Assembly (NCBI GenBank): GCA_964016885.1
Contig: OZ024747.1
Coordinates: 2,289,262 to 2,353,261, forward strand
From: Eledone cirrhosa
Lineage: Eukaryota; Mollusca; Cephalopoda; Octopoda; Eledonidae
Length of the DNA stretch: 64,000 bases
Reading direction: 5' to 3'
How positions within the stretch are numbered: the stretch's first letter is position 1; each line of letters opens with the position of its first letter. Below the pieces are notes generated by a model. It was not told where the DNA came from. It saw nothing but the letters and a program-made list of their open reading frames with translations, and ran no database searches. A program made the translations under genes and the position numbers. Below, piece by piece: positions 53,586 through 63,079 of this stretch.

Positions 53586-53858
53586 TTAATCCTTTAGCAT
53601 TTAAACAGGCCATATCTGAACAAAATTCTCTCACCTCTTTCTGTTTAAACCAGCCATAACTGGCCACTCATACTGATGTTAAGGTATTGTTCCCAAAATA
53701 AATAATATCAAAATCTCATAGATTTGATATAATTGTTTCTACTTTAGGCACAAGGCCAGCAATAGATTTGATATAATGTGAGATAATCATGTAAGATAAA
53801 GCAATTACCACGAAAATACAACAGTACATGTAGAGTAATGTAAATGCTAAAGGGTTAA
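53586..53858 (-). mobile_element. TTAA MITE, piggyBac-like (copy 2), split by a SINE scrap
   Basis: The boundaries are TTAA at 53586-53589 and 53855-53858. On the minus strand it begins TTAACCCTTTAGCATTTAC and aligns end to end with 31039-31269. It is 273 bp long; removing the 44 bp added by the nested insertion (28 bp plus a 16 bp duplication) leaves 229 bp, against 231 bp in copy 1. Confidence 0.85.
53718..53777 (-). mobile_element. 28 bp SINE family A 3' end with 16 bp target duplication
   Basis: 53734-53761 on the minus strand is TGCTGGCCTTGTGCCTAAAG plus TAGAAACA, exactly the last bases of family A. It is flanked by identical 16 bp repeats at 53718-53733 and 53762-53777. It is an extreme 5' truncation that still carries a full retrotransposition signature. 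Confidence 0.9.
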
Positions 53859-53859
53859 C

Positions 53860-54250
53860 TATAAAAATGTTGAAGCGATCCAGCTTAGATGCATGGTTCA
53901 CTTCTTACAGGTGTTTCTGTCCAAATTTTCGGTCTCTAAATCTGAAATATCTGAAATATTCGACTCTTAATAAAAAGAAATAAATTTCAAATTTTCAAAC
54001 TTCCACAGTTGCACATTTTACAAACTAAATTATCTTTTTGATTCTTAGTCATAATTTTTTATGTATTCATCTCTGTTTTTGTCAAAAGATAACTGTAAAT
54101 ATTCCTATCCATTCTTTGTTTTGTAATCATCTCACATCTTACCAACAAAGTGGTGACCAAGCTGTTGTGCAAACTCACATTACAAGTACAGTACCACCTT
54201 AATTTGTGAAATTGCTCATCAGCAAGGTAGTTTATGTATTCTGTTGGTAT
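53860..54250. other. AT-rich unique DNA
   Basis: Nothing recognised. Confidence 0.4.
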
Positions 54251-54286
54251 GTATATCTATCTATCTATCTATCTATCTATATATAT
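54251..54286 (+). repeat. (TATC)n microsatellite
   Basis: About seven TATC units followed by TA, abutting the 5' end of the LINE. The LINE 3' tail at 57537 also ends in a TATC/TA tract. Confidence 0.9.
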
Positions 54287-54471
54287 ATAACGAAGGAAAT
54301 GTGGTAAGGAACCAGGTGGACCATAACGCACCAAAGTACTCAATACTTAGGGGGGTAGTAGAGTGGGTAATAGGAACGAGTAGGACCCCGACGGCTGAGC
54401 TCAAGCCGTTTCAATGGCTAATTCTGGACTATCTATATATACTAACACACAATCACAAAACAAGCTCCCTG

Positions 54472-55199
54472 CAACAGTCAAATCCAGCCACCACACTAGC
54501 CTCCACATTCTTACTCAATACACAAGGTATCATCCCATCCATCAATGCACAGAAATGGAAGATCCAATTCATTGAGGATTGGGTTGGTAACCATCCATTT
54601 CACACCCCCTTCTTCATTCTTACTGAGACCCACCTTGACAACTCCCACTTGGAGGCCGAAGAAAGAGTGAGAAATTTCACAACCATCCATGCGGATCGTG
54701 TTAGCAGAAGGAAGGGTGGAACTGCCATTTTCCTGCATGATTCATTTACGACAGATGGCAACACAACATTCTCTAATGGATACTGTGAATCAGTCACTGT
54801 GCACAATAAAGCCAATAACCTGACATTAGTTGGGCCCTATAGGCCACCACAAACACCCATAATCTGCTTCAAAGAATGTGCCTCAACAGTATTAAATGCT
54901 TTATTAAACAGTGCCATTCTAGCAACATACTTTTGATGGGAGACTTTAATCTACCCTGTGTCGATTGTTCTACATGTAGTTTGAAACCAGGCTCCACAGC
55001 CTCAACCACTGACAAAGAGGCTATCGAGTCACATCTTGACTTCATGAATGAGTTTTTCTTGTTCCAACTTGTCCTTGCACCAACGAGGCATCAGAAGAAC
55101 ATTCTGGATCTAGTGTTTAGTAACCACACTAACACTATACATAATATTACAGTGGAAAAAACCCTTCTCTCAGACATGACATGGTTCTTTGTAACCTGA
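54472..55199 (+). pseudogene. LINE AP-endonuclease region, frameshifted
   Basis: In the first frame FFILTETHLDNS carries the TETH motif typical of LINE endonucleases, followed by GGTAIFLHDSF and LVGPYRPP. The frame then shifts: 54876-55199 carries MGDFNLPCVD (the GDFN motif) and QKNILDLVFSN. At the end, where a catalytic SDH is usual, the text reads LLSDMTW because the frame is lost at that point. The enzyme would nick target DNA to prime reverse transcription; this copy cannot make it. Confidence 0.8.
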
Positions 55200-57436
55200 G
55201 ATTCCACCAGCCGAAAGCCAATCCCAGGGTCCTCTCTCCAGCCCACCCATTTGATAACATGGATCTCTACAATGCCAACTGGGATGCAATTATGAACGAA
55301 CAATCACATGTCGACTGGTCTTTTACATGCGCACACACTTCCACCAACATCAAAACATCTTGGCAGATCTTTGTAGACACTGTCTCAAATATATGTACAA
55401 AACACACCCCTCCAAAACCTGTGAACAAAACCAAGTGCAGTATCCCCCAAAACAGAAAAACAATTATCAGAAAAATAAAAAGAACAAACAAAAAAATTAA
55501 CACACTAAAATACTGCCAACAGCAACACACGCATTCAATGGCTATCACCCTGCTTGAGTAAAAAAAATATAACCTCCAGCAATGCATGATGACCATCATC
55601 AATAACCAGAGAATAGCTGAAGAGAGGTGGCCCATTGAGATAATCAAACTCAACCCCAAAGTGTTCTTTTCATTTGCTAAAAAACACAAGGTCACCGTCT
55701 CCACTGTTGGCCCCTTAGTTGATGAAAATGGCACACTCCAGGACAATGCCAAAACCATGGGCGAGATACTGCAGAAACAATACTGCTCTGTTTTCAGCAA
55801 TCCTGATATGGCCGATCTGGGCCGTATCAGTGATGTTAATCCCCAACACACTATATCAGACATAACGTTTGGCGCCCCTGATGTCTTAGCAGCAATAAAC
55901 AAAATTAAACACAATTCAGCAGTAGACCCCCGACAGGTTCCCTGCTTGTGTCCTGAAGGTGTGTCGACACCAACTTGCATCTCCTCTTGCTAATCTGTGT
56001 GGAGGAACTCACTGGACACTGGTTATATTCCTGAAAACTTTCTGTCCCAGTCCGTTGTCCCAGTCTTCAAAAAGGGAAATAAGTCCCTTGTAGTGAACTA
56101 CCGTCATATCTCACTCACCTCTCATATTATCAAGGTATTTGAGAGGGTGGTGAGATCACAAATAACCCACTTTATTGAAAGCAACAGCCTGCTGAACTCC
56201 AACCAACATGGGTTCCGTAATGGAAGGGACTGCCTAACGCAGCTCCTGCATCACTTTGACAATGTTTTGAGAACCTTGGGAGAGGGCTCCAACACTGATG
56301 TCATCTACCTTGACTTCAACAAGGCCATCGACAGGGTTGATCATAGGATTCTACTGAAAAAACTACCCAATATTGGTGTCTCTGGAAGGTTACTACAGTG
56401 GATCAAATGTTTCCTGACAGACAGAACCCAGCATGTTGTAGTCGAAGGAGTAAAATCAAGCCCTGCCAAAGTCAGCAGTGGCGTCCCACAAGGCTCTGTG
56501 TTGGGCCCACTTCTTTTCATCATCTACATTAATGACATTACTGACAACATCAAGCACAGCAACATCAGAATCTTTGCAGATGATTCCAAGCTCCAAAGGG
56601 TCATAAAGGAGGTGGGTGACCGGACTTGCCTTCAGTCAGACCTACTGGCTGTTATCCAATGGGCAGAGAAGAATAATATTCTGTTGAATGAAGATAAATT
56701 TGAATTAATCCACTTTGGAAAAAAGGATGCCCTGAAACTACCATACTCTCTTCCTTCGGGTGAAACTCTAGTGGCATCCAATAACATCAGAGACCTGGGA
56801 GTAATTGGGGACAACAACATAAGCTGGGCCACTCATATAAACAGCAAAGTTGATATGGCCCGCAGAATGTGTTCCTGGATTCTTAGAACTTTCCAGTCGA
56901 GAGATATCCACATTGTTATCCTTCTCTTCTCCACTTTTGCCTGACCCCACCTTGAATACTGTTGTCCACTGTGGTCACCCCACACGAAACAAAGTATCAT
57001 GAAAGTTGAAGCACCCCAAAGGTCAATTACAAAAAAGAGAGATGCCATGACAGGCCTTGACTGTTGGAGTCGATTAGAAAAGCTCAAACTTTATTCTCCC
57101 CAACGTCGCCATGAGCGCTACATTATCTGCATGATGTGGAAAATATTCCATCAGCTTAGCCCAAATGATGTTGGCATCACCTTTAGTGTACACCCAAGGC
57201 TTGGGCCCCGTGCTATCCGCCCACGACAAAAATCCCACTCGCATCACATAACAACAATACGGCACAATTATTTCACCTCAATTGGCCCTGCACTCTTTAA
57301 CATTACACCAAAACACATCAAAGCAGAGACAGACCCCATCAAGTTCAAGAAGTCTTTGGATAAATTCCTTCAAGAAATCCCGGATAAGCCTCCTACACCC
57401 GGATATGCCTCCGTAAACAATAACTCTCTGCTCTAG
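55181..57436 (+). pseudogene. LINE reverse transcriptase region with three premature stops
   Basis: One frame continues from 55181 to a final TAG at 57434, interrupted by stops at 55559-55561, 55991-55993 and 56942-56944. RT motifs are in order: NYRHISLTS (usually YRPISLTS), QHGFRNGRDCLTQL, motif A YLDFNKAIDRVDH (catalytic Asp codon at 56312), motif B SSGVPQGSVLGPLLF, and motif C FADDSKL (56573-56593). After the third stop come HLEYCCPLWSPH and LKLYSPQRRHERY, the usual C-terminal block. The stop at 56942 precedes a proline where these elements often have Arg-Pro, so a CGA to TGA change is likely. Long minus-strand frames here are shadows. Confidence 0.88.
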
Positions 57437-57536
57437 TGGGCCATGGTGCCCAAACACTGATTTGTAAGACTTTGCCAGGCGGTGCTATTAAGTTAGACAT
57501 GGCCTGGGCCAATATTGGGCGAAACCTATCAAAGTT

Positions 57537-57854
57537 ATATATATATCTATCTATATATATATATATATATATCCATATATAGTGATGAAACATAAGTCAA
57601 TTGCATGAACTCATAATCCTTTATTTACTGCTATATATATTTCGATGATAGCCATTGAATGGCTATGACCTCATCAGGCAGTTAATCAGTTCTTAGATAT
57701 GCCAGCTCTGTGTTTATGGTGTTGATGGTATCAGAGCCTTGGGACATATATATCTATCTATATATATCTATATATATATCTATATATATACATCTATATA
57801 TATATATATATATATATCTATATATATATCTTCATATATCTATATATACCTATA

Positions 57855-57886
<32 letters not shown>

Positions 57887-57922
57887 GCAATACACTATAT
57901 ATACATTCATATATATCGCTAT
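57537..57922 (+). repeat. TA/TATC microsatellites around a short unknown repeat
   Basis: TA/TATC runs lie at 57537-57570 and 57749-57890. Between them 57576-57748 contains GATAGCCATTGAATGGCTAT, a palindrome with 9 bp arms. I believe this segment is a dispersed repeat but cannot name it. The Tyr/Ile frames are artefacts. Confidence 0.6.
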
Positions 57923-57945
57923 TTCAGAGCACCAATTCTAGTCCT

Positions 57946-58023
57946 GTAGATTCCTAGGCTTTAACAATGTATTGAGTACATTTTTTAACTCTGGTTACCC
58001 CTCGACATAACTTAGGAATCTAC
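57946..58023. repeat. Short inverted repeat
   Basis: GTAGATTCCTAGG at 57946-57958 pairs with CTTAGGAATCTAC at 58011-58023 (12 of 13), with a 52 bp loop. Confidence 0.5.
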
Positions 58024-58072
58024 ATATATGTATAACAAAAGAAGTCACACAATCAACAACTAAACCATCTGG

Positions 58073-58075
<3 letters not shown>

Positions 58076-58133
<58 letters not shown>
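58076..58133 (+). repeat. (TA)n microsatellite
   Basis: About 28 TA units. Confidence 0.95.
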
Positions 58134-58136
<3 letters not shown>

Positions 58137-58211
58137 TGTGCCATGCCTTCTACTATATCATCATCATCATTTTATGTCCACTTTTCCCTGCTAGCAAGGG
58201 TGGGATGGATC

Positions 58212-58733
58212 TTATTCAGCATCTCTCCACTTGTCACGGTCCTTCGTTATCTCCACCGTGAACTTCACCGATCTGAGGTCTGTTCTCACCACCTCCGCCC
58301 ATGTCTTTCGTGGTCTACCTCTACCACGTCTTCCTTCAACTGGCATTTCCTGGCACTTCTTCACCCATCGGTCATCCTCCATGCGCATCACATGTCCATA
58401 CCACCTCAGTCTCCTCTCCCGTACACTACATTCTATCCCTCTCAGACACAGTTTCTTTCTCAACAAATTCATGCTGGGTCGTTCACGCACATTGGCATTG
58501 CACATCCAACGGAGCATGCTTGCCTCATTTCTCTTCAGCCGTCGCATATCCTCTGCAGTTGCTGCCCAAGACTCACTACCATGCAGCATCGCGCTCCTCA
58601 CACAGGCATCATATGACCGGCCTTTCGTACGCAGGGAGAAACCCTTCTTCGTCAGCAGAGGAAGCAGCTCCCTAAACTTCTTCCAGTCCGTCCTTATTCT
58701 AGATACTATGGCCTTGGAACACCCTCCTCCCAT
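58212..58733 (-). pseudogene. LINE C-terminal region (after frameshift)
   Basis: This continues the preceding frame after the shift. It holds MLHGSESWAATAEDMRRL, then RLRWYGHVMRMEDDRWVKK and a basic GRRGRGRPRKTWAEV. This Trp-Gly-His / Arg-Pro-Arg-Lys-Thr-Trp block is the usual C terminus of many animal LINE polyproteins. It ends at the true stop near 58212, about 40 bp before the ATG-triplet tail. Plus-strand open frames over it are shadows. Confidence 0.8.
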
Positions 58734-58747
58734 GCTAATCTGATCTC

Positions 58748-59512
58748 CTAGGTACTGAAGCTATCCACCACTTCTATAGCACCCACCTGCATTTGAAAAA
58801 TGTGTCTATCAATGCGACTTCTACTGTCTAATTTCCCTATACATCGACTGCATACGTATTTCTCCCTACCTGTTAGTTTGCCTGCTATCCCACTACATCT
58901 CTTGTGTACCCAGGATCTGCATTGTGTGCATTTTATAGAATTTATGCCAGTTCCTTTTCTGCATATCGAACATGGCCATTTCCCTGATGGAATCAGAGTT
59001 TTGTCCTCTTTTCTACTCATCAACACTTTTGTCTTAGCTAGGTTCACTCTCAGTCCTCTTGATTCCAACTGCTGTTTCCATAGCCAGAATTTATTCTCTA
59101 GCGCCTCTACTGATTCTGCTATAAGAACCAAATCGTCAGCATAGAGAAGTTCCCATGGACAGCCAGTCTTAAACTCCTCTGTTATGGCTTGGAGGACTAT
59201 AATGAACAAGAGCGGGCTGGGGACCGAACCTTGATGTACTTGTATCTGGAATTCCTCACTAAACTCCATTCCTACCCTGACTTTACTGAGAGTACCTCTG
59301 TACAAAGTTTGTACTGTCCTCACAAGCCATTCCTCAACACCTAGTTTCCTTAGGAACCACCAGATGACAGATTGGGTTACCCTATCAAAGGCCTTCTCTA
59401 GGTCAACAAAGGCTAAGTATAGTGGCTTAATCTTCTCTAAGAACCTCTCTTGTAATTGTCTCACCAAGAAGAGAGCATCTGTTGTACTTTTCCCAGGCAC
59501 AAAACCAAAACC
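58748..59512 (-). pseudogene. LINE reverse transcriptase palm plus C4HC3 finger
   Basis: The frame opens at 59560 but element similarity starts at about residue 17. It carries GFVPGKSTTDALFLVRQLQ (fingers), LAFVDLEKAFDRV (motif A, Asp at residue 53), VHQGSVPSPLLF (motif B) and LYADDLVLIAES (motif C, YADD at 140-143). A cysteine/histidine block follows: C197, C200, C211, C214, H219, C222, C237, C240, the spacing of a PHD finger (C4HC3). The frame ends at 58748 because of an apparent one-base loss near 58755; the same protein resumes in another frame at 58733. I recall similar Cys-rich blocks in invertebrate LINEs but cannot name the clade. Confidence 0.8.
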
Positions 59513-59519
59513 CCAAAAC

Positions 59520-59720
59520 ATGGAAAAACTGTCTTGAATTGCATACATATACACACACACGTGTATGGCTGAAAGAGTGTATCATTTGTGTGAGATAATT
59601 ATTCAGAAGGTAACACTTGTAGCAAAGGTAGTTAAACCTGTTGACAACCCTTTTAGACACCACTAAATTATATCTTCATAAGTCATGTAAAGGATGAAAT
59701 TTAAATTACAAACAATGTTT
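59520..59720. other. Unique DNA
   Basis: Nothing recognised apart from a short CACACACACG tract. Confidence 0.4.
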
Positions 59721-59740
59721 TATTATTATATATTTTAATT

Positions 59741-59945
59741 AAGGGTGGTGGATTGGCAGTATTGGTAGAGAGTCGGACACCATGCTTTGGAGCATAAAGT
59801 TACGTCCCTTTATGGTCTGAGTTCAAATCCTGCCATGGTTAACTTGCCCTTCATCCTTGCGGGGTTGATAAAATAAAGCACCAGTAACATACTGGGGTCA
59901 ATTTAATCAACTTTCCCCTTCTCCCAAATTACTGGCTTGTGCCTA
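59741..59945 (+). mobile_element. SINE family A, full length, perfect 20 bp target duplication
   Basis: It runs from AAGGGTGGTGGATTGGCAG to GGCTTGTGCC. The order is A-box-like GGCAGTATTGGTAGAG, B-box-like GAGTTCAAATCCTGCC, TTGATAAAATAAAGCACCAG, TCAATTTAATCAACTTTCCC and CTTGTGCC. It lies between identical 20 bp repeats at 59721-59740 and 59946-59965. The usual last bases (AGTAGAAACAA) are missing, so priming started inside the tail. The exact duplication marks it as one of the youngest insertions here. Confidence 0.95.
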
Positions 59946-60059
59946 TATTATTATATATTTTAATTCAAGTGATAAACAGTGTTCTATTACATCTCTGATA
60001 ACATTACTTTATTAATCTATTTATCTCTCTATTTCTCTCATCCTGCTCTTCTCTCTATA

Positions 60060-60100
60060 TATATGAATGTGTGTGTGTGTGTGTGTGTGTGTGAATAAAT

Positions 60101-60132
<32 letters not shown>

Positions 60133-60166
60133 GAGACAGACAAACAGACAGTAAGACACACACGCG

Positions 60167-60240
<74 letters not shown>
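60060..60240 (+). repeat. (GT)n, (TA)n, (CA)n compound microsatellite
   Basis: GT run 60067-60092, TA run 60102-60122, CA-rich 60123-60188, TA run 60189-60239. The GT and CA runs could pair across the TA tract. Confidence 0.9.
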
Positions 60241-60242
<2 letters not shown>

Positions 60243-60640
60243 GAGGTGTAATATTCTAAGATATTAGAAATTTGATTAAACTAATCAAAATTATCATCAC
60301 TTAATTTTTCAATAATTAAACGAGTGACAAATTCTCACATTAAGTCAACTTTTAATATAATATTTTTCCAACACATTCCTGATTCCTGATGTTATGTGAA
60401 GAACTAATAAAACAAAACATATTAAAGACTTTATGAACAACAGCTTCTCATACCTTTATATTTCTTCCATTATTACTATAATATAGATTCCATTTCACCA
60501 GTTTCTACGAATTCTCTACAAAAACAGAATAACACTAATGAATTTAATTCCATTCTATTTTTCTGCAAGAACATTTGATCAAATGTTTCCAGTAAACTTA
60601 ATTATAATTTTTCAAATTGATTTTCTTGTATATGTTGAAA
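60241..60640. other. AT-rich unique DNA
   Basis: Nothing recognised. Confidence 0.4.
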
Positions 60641-60857
60641 CTCCATCAGTTCTGCCAACAAGGGTTCTTGTTGACTAGATCAAAGGAACAGACTGTTCAT
60701 GAAATGAAAGTGGCTGAGCATTCCACAAAAATGTATATTTTTAAAGTAGCTCTCAGGGAGATTCTGCATGATAAAGAGTGCAACATGGCTGGCCTTTTAA
60801 ATTATAGGTACAACTCAATTTTACAGTGTGAGCGGAGTGAAGATATATGAAATAGAT
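60641..60857 (+). repeat. Dispersed repeat, likely octopus family, with incidental frame
   Basis: TTGACTAGATCAAAGGAACA, GAAAGTGGCTGAGCATTCCA, AGCTCTCAGGGAGATTC and AACATGGCTGGCC closely resemble a high-copy repeat I remember from octopus sequences. There is no other copy in this window, so this is from memory alone. The 77-codon frame 60617-60850 is a by-product. Confidence 0.5.
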
Positions 60858-60965
60858 TGTTTTTCTTAAGGAGACACAATGCCACCAGGAATCAAACTCA
60901 TGGCCTTCCAATCGTAAGCTAAACACCCTATCCACTATGCCAGGTATGTCAAACTGAGGGTCCCC

Positions 60966-61105
60966 TGAGGACCACATGGGTCACATATGTGTTGTCTGAG
61001 GGCCACATGGGCCACATATGTGTTGTCTGAGGGCAACATGGGCCACATATGTGTTGTCTGAGGGCAACATGGGCCACATATGTGTTGTCTGAGGGCCACA
61101 CATGA
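60966..61105 (+). repeat. 31 bp minisatellite inside the hAT element
   Basis: TGAGGGCCACATGGGCCAC-like units start at 60966, 60997, 61028, 61059 and 61090, exactly 31 bp apart. The middle two are nearly identical. Confidence 0.9.
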
Positions 61106-61201
61106 CATCTAATTATGCACATTACAACTAATATTTTTTATTTTATGCTTACGTTGTAAAAACCTTGTGCGGGCTGCAGGTGTACTTGTAAAGGGCTGCA
61201 T

Positions 61202-61282
61202 GTGACCTGCAGACTGCATGTTTGACATGTGGCCCGCAGACCGCATGTTTGACATGTGACATGCAGACCACGTGTTTGACAT
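61202..61282 (+). repeat. 27 bp minisatellite inside the hAT element
   Basis: Three units start at 61202, 61229 and 61256, each ending GTTTGACAT. The end of the unit is the terminal inverted repeat motif itself, so the terminus is effectively reiterated three times. Confidence 0.85.
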
Positions 61283-61309
61283 GCCTGCACAATGCCATGC
61301 ACAATCACA

Positions 61310-61710
61310 ATTTTTCTGATCATAATTGTTATCTATAAAGATAAACTATGTTTTAATATTTTCATCTACTTTCATTAATTTCTTCTCCAATCGCCAAAAG
61401 ATGTATTTTTTCCAGCATATGTACATAGTTTGGACAGGATTGAAACAAATTAGGATTTTTAATCCCTAAATTAAGGTTTATAATGATCTTATCCACTATA
61501 ATACTGCTACAGGTACAAGACACATAATATCCTTAATTTAGAAATGTGGATTCCAAGTTTAGATCAGGGTTTGGTGTCCCCTCCAATCCCACCTTTCCAT
61601 GTCAGGTAGTCAGTGCCATGATGTGCACTGAAGTCTCCCATTAGGATATATAACTGTCTTAACTATATCTAATACAATAACTTTGTTAGGGTGCTGCAGT
61701 GTTGGATGTA
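61310..61710. other. AT-rich unique DNA
   Basis: Nothing recognised. Confidence 0.4.
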
Positions 61711-61714
61711 GAAG

Positions 61715-61830
61715 AAGAAGAAAGACTCCTTGTTGAAATTCAGTAGACTGGTGCAACATAAAGTGTTTTGATTAAGGACACACTGTGCCAGCTGAACACT
61801 CTATCCACTAAATAATGCACCTTCACAATG
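61715..61830 (-). mobile_element. SINE family B, internal deletion
   Basis: On the minus strand GGTGCATTATTTAGTGGATA (A-box side) is followed by GGCACAGTGTGTCCTTAATC and AAAACACTTTATGTTGCACC, like the other family B copies. The B-box stretch is missing. Confidence 0.55.
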
Positions 61831-62240
61831 CTTCATATTATGACTCACATCTTCATAAATAAACCATGTTTTAATATTAACTTGACTTTTTACTATACAT
61901 GTAGTATTCAGCTGATTACAGCTACTCTTTGCACTGGAAATTAATATTAAATGTTATTTTGATATTAAGAGTTGTAGTTCTCTTATTCAATATACCACTC
62001 ATACATGTACAAGACATATATATAATAGTATAGTACCTTTAATTTAGAAATATAGATTCCTACTTTAAATTCAGTTTAGACACTTGATGGTAATCAGATA
62101 TCTAATTAATTGTATTTTAGTGTAGATGTAAATATAAAAAAAAAAAGTTTTATTTCTAAAGATGCAATTAATATCCATGAGTATTATAAATTTATTAATC
62201 ATTTATTCAAGTCATTTAGAAAGGTTTCCAATCAATTCAG
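61831..62240. other. AT-rich unique DNA
   Basis: Nothing recognised. Confidence 0.4.
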
Positions 62241-62460
62241 ATCATCATCATCATTACTTTTATGTCCATTTTTCCATGCTTGCATGGGTCGGATAGGTGT
62301 TTTTCAGCACAGCATCTCTCCACTCACCACTAACACTTGACAGAACTGAAGAGATCTTTCACCCCTTTTTAGTATGATTTCTACAATTGGATGACCTTCC
62401 TATCACTAACCACCTTATAGGGTGTACTAGGTGCATTTTGTGTGGCACCAGCACTAGAGA
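62241..62460 (-). mobile_element. Family D repeat, long copy
   Basis: On the + strand: ATC triplets, TTTTATGTCCATTTTTCC, ATGCTTGCATGGGTCGG, CAGCATCTCTCCAC, AATTGGATGACCTTCC, TATAGGGTGTACTAGGTGC and TGTGGCACCAGCAC. The first 95 bp or so match the LINE 3' end at 58157-58250. The rest matches pieces at 38135-38335 and the 34616 minisatellite. Strand is given in the LINE sense. Confidence 0.75.
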
Positions 62461-63079
62461 GGTTGTCAGTCATTGATTCAACTATAGAAAGAATATGATG
62501 GATGGGGTGGTGGTAAGGATGATAAGTATGATGTCATGGATGTATGACAAGTGTTGTGGGATTTGACAGGGTGGTGCAAAGGTGGGGAGGGGTGATTTCT
62601 TATATCATGTGGAGTGGTACTGTCTGTGATGATAAAAACAGCTACTAAGGAACTGTAGCTTGTGTGTTAACATCTAAGAAGGAGAGAGTAAAGACCATTT
62701 TAATATATTGTATAAGCTCATGTATATATGCAACCATTCTTTCTCTGAGTTAACACCTATCTCAGTACTTTGAAATAAGTGAGAGAGACGACATCTAATA
62801 TATAACACCAATAAACTTACATAACATTCTCAATGCATTAGATGCTGTAATGTACAAATACAACATAATCCAAAATATTTACTACATCAAAACCTTTTGC
62901 AGTGTGAAGTGGCTTTGATTGGGAAGGGTGGGGGCAAAATAGCTACAATTTCCTGGTTGCTGGTTCAGTTCTCTACAATAAACCTGCAAAAATCTTATAA
63001 TTATTTCTTACATTGGAAATAGGTCTTCCCTTGAACAATGTTGATTTAGTTTCCTGAGAAATACCCTTGTATTTATATG
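62461..63079. other. Unique DNA
   Basis: G-rich near 62485-62600, without recognisable genes. Confidence 0.4.

Larger units (their letters stand above)
54291..57536 (+). mobile_element. Non-LTR retrotransposon (LINE), Jockey/CR1/L2-like, nearly complete, dead
   Basis: About 3.25 kb: a probable 5' leader (54291-54470), an AP-type endonuclease, a linker, a reverse transcriptase, a C-terminal domain and a short 3' UTR (57437-57536) that ends in a TATC/TA tract. There is no separate ORF1, so either the element lacks its 5' part or ORF1 was lost. The frame is broken by two shifts (between 54870 and 54940, and near 55180-55199) and three in-frame stops (55559, 55991, 56942). Sequence character (FADDSKL, C-terminal LKLYSPQRRHERY) fits the CR1/L2 side of the Jockey superfamily; a tree is needed to place it. 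Confidence 0.85.
58157..59515 (-). mobile_element. 5'-truncated LINE with PHD-like finger; source of the ATG-tail repeats
   Basis: A minus-strand non-LTR element of about 1.36 kb, cut off at its 5' side within the reverse transcriptase fingers (similarity starts near 59512). It ends in a 3' UTR with GCTAGCAGGG and an ATG-triplet tail (ATC on the + strand, 58157-58171). The 3' end aligns with the scattered family D repeats; CAGCATCTCTCCAC, for example, is shared with 62305-62323. The endonuclease domain is absent through truncation. No target duplication found. Confidence 0.85.
60941..61287. mobile_element. hAT-like MITE with 8 bp target duplication and internal minisatellites
   Basis: The ends are CAGGTATGTCAAAC on the left and CAGGCATGTCAAACAC on the right (reverse complement); 13 of the first 14 bases match. 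The TGTCAAAC terminal motif is common in animal hAT elements. The flanks CACTATGC (60933-60940) and CACAATGC (61288-61295) agree at 7 of 8, a hAT-length duplication. The 347 bp interior is mostly two tandem repeats and has no transposase. Confidence 0.85.
60865..61305 (-). mobile_element. tRNA-like SINE (family B type) interrupted by a hAT-like element
   Basis: On the minus strand a tRNA-like head reads GCATAGTGGATAGGGTG (A-box) and CCATGAGTTTGATTCC (B-box). It is cut by the insertion at 60941-61287. The SINE start, GTGCATGGCATTGTG on the minus strand, lies beyond it near 61291-61305. The body includes GGCATTGTGTCTCC. Confidence 0.75.

Noticed and set aside
55267..55980. 237-codon minus-strand frame
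   Set aside because: It is antisense to the LINE coding frame, which has recognisable LINE motifs on both sides in the sense direction.
58143..58743. Plus-strand frames of 157 and 170 codons
   Set aside because: They are antisense to the LINE C-terminal region, whose minus-strand reading shows RLRWYGHVMRM and RPRKTW.
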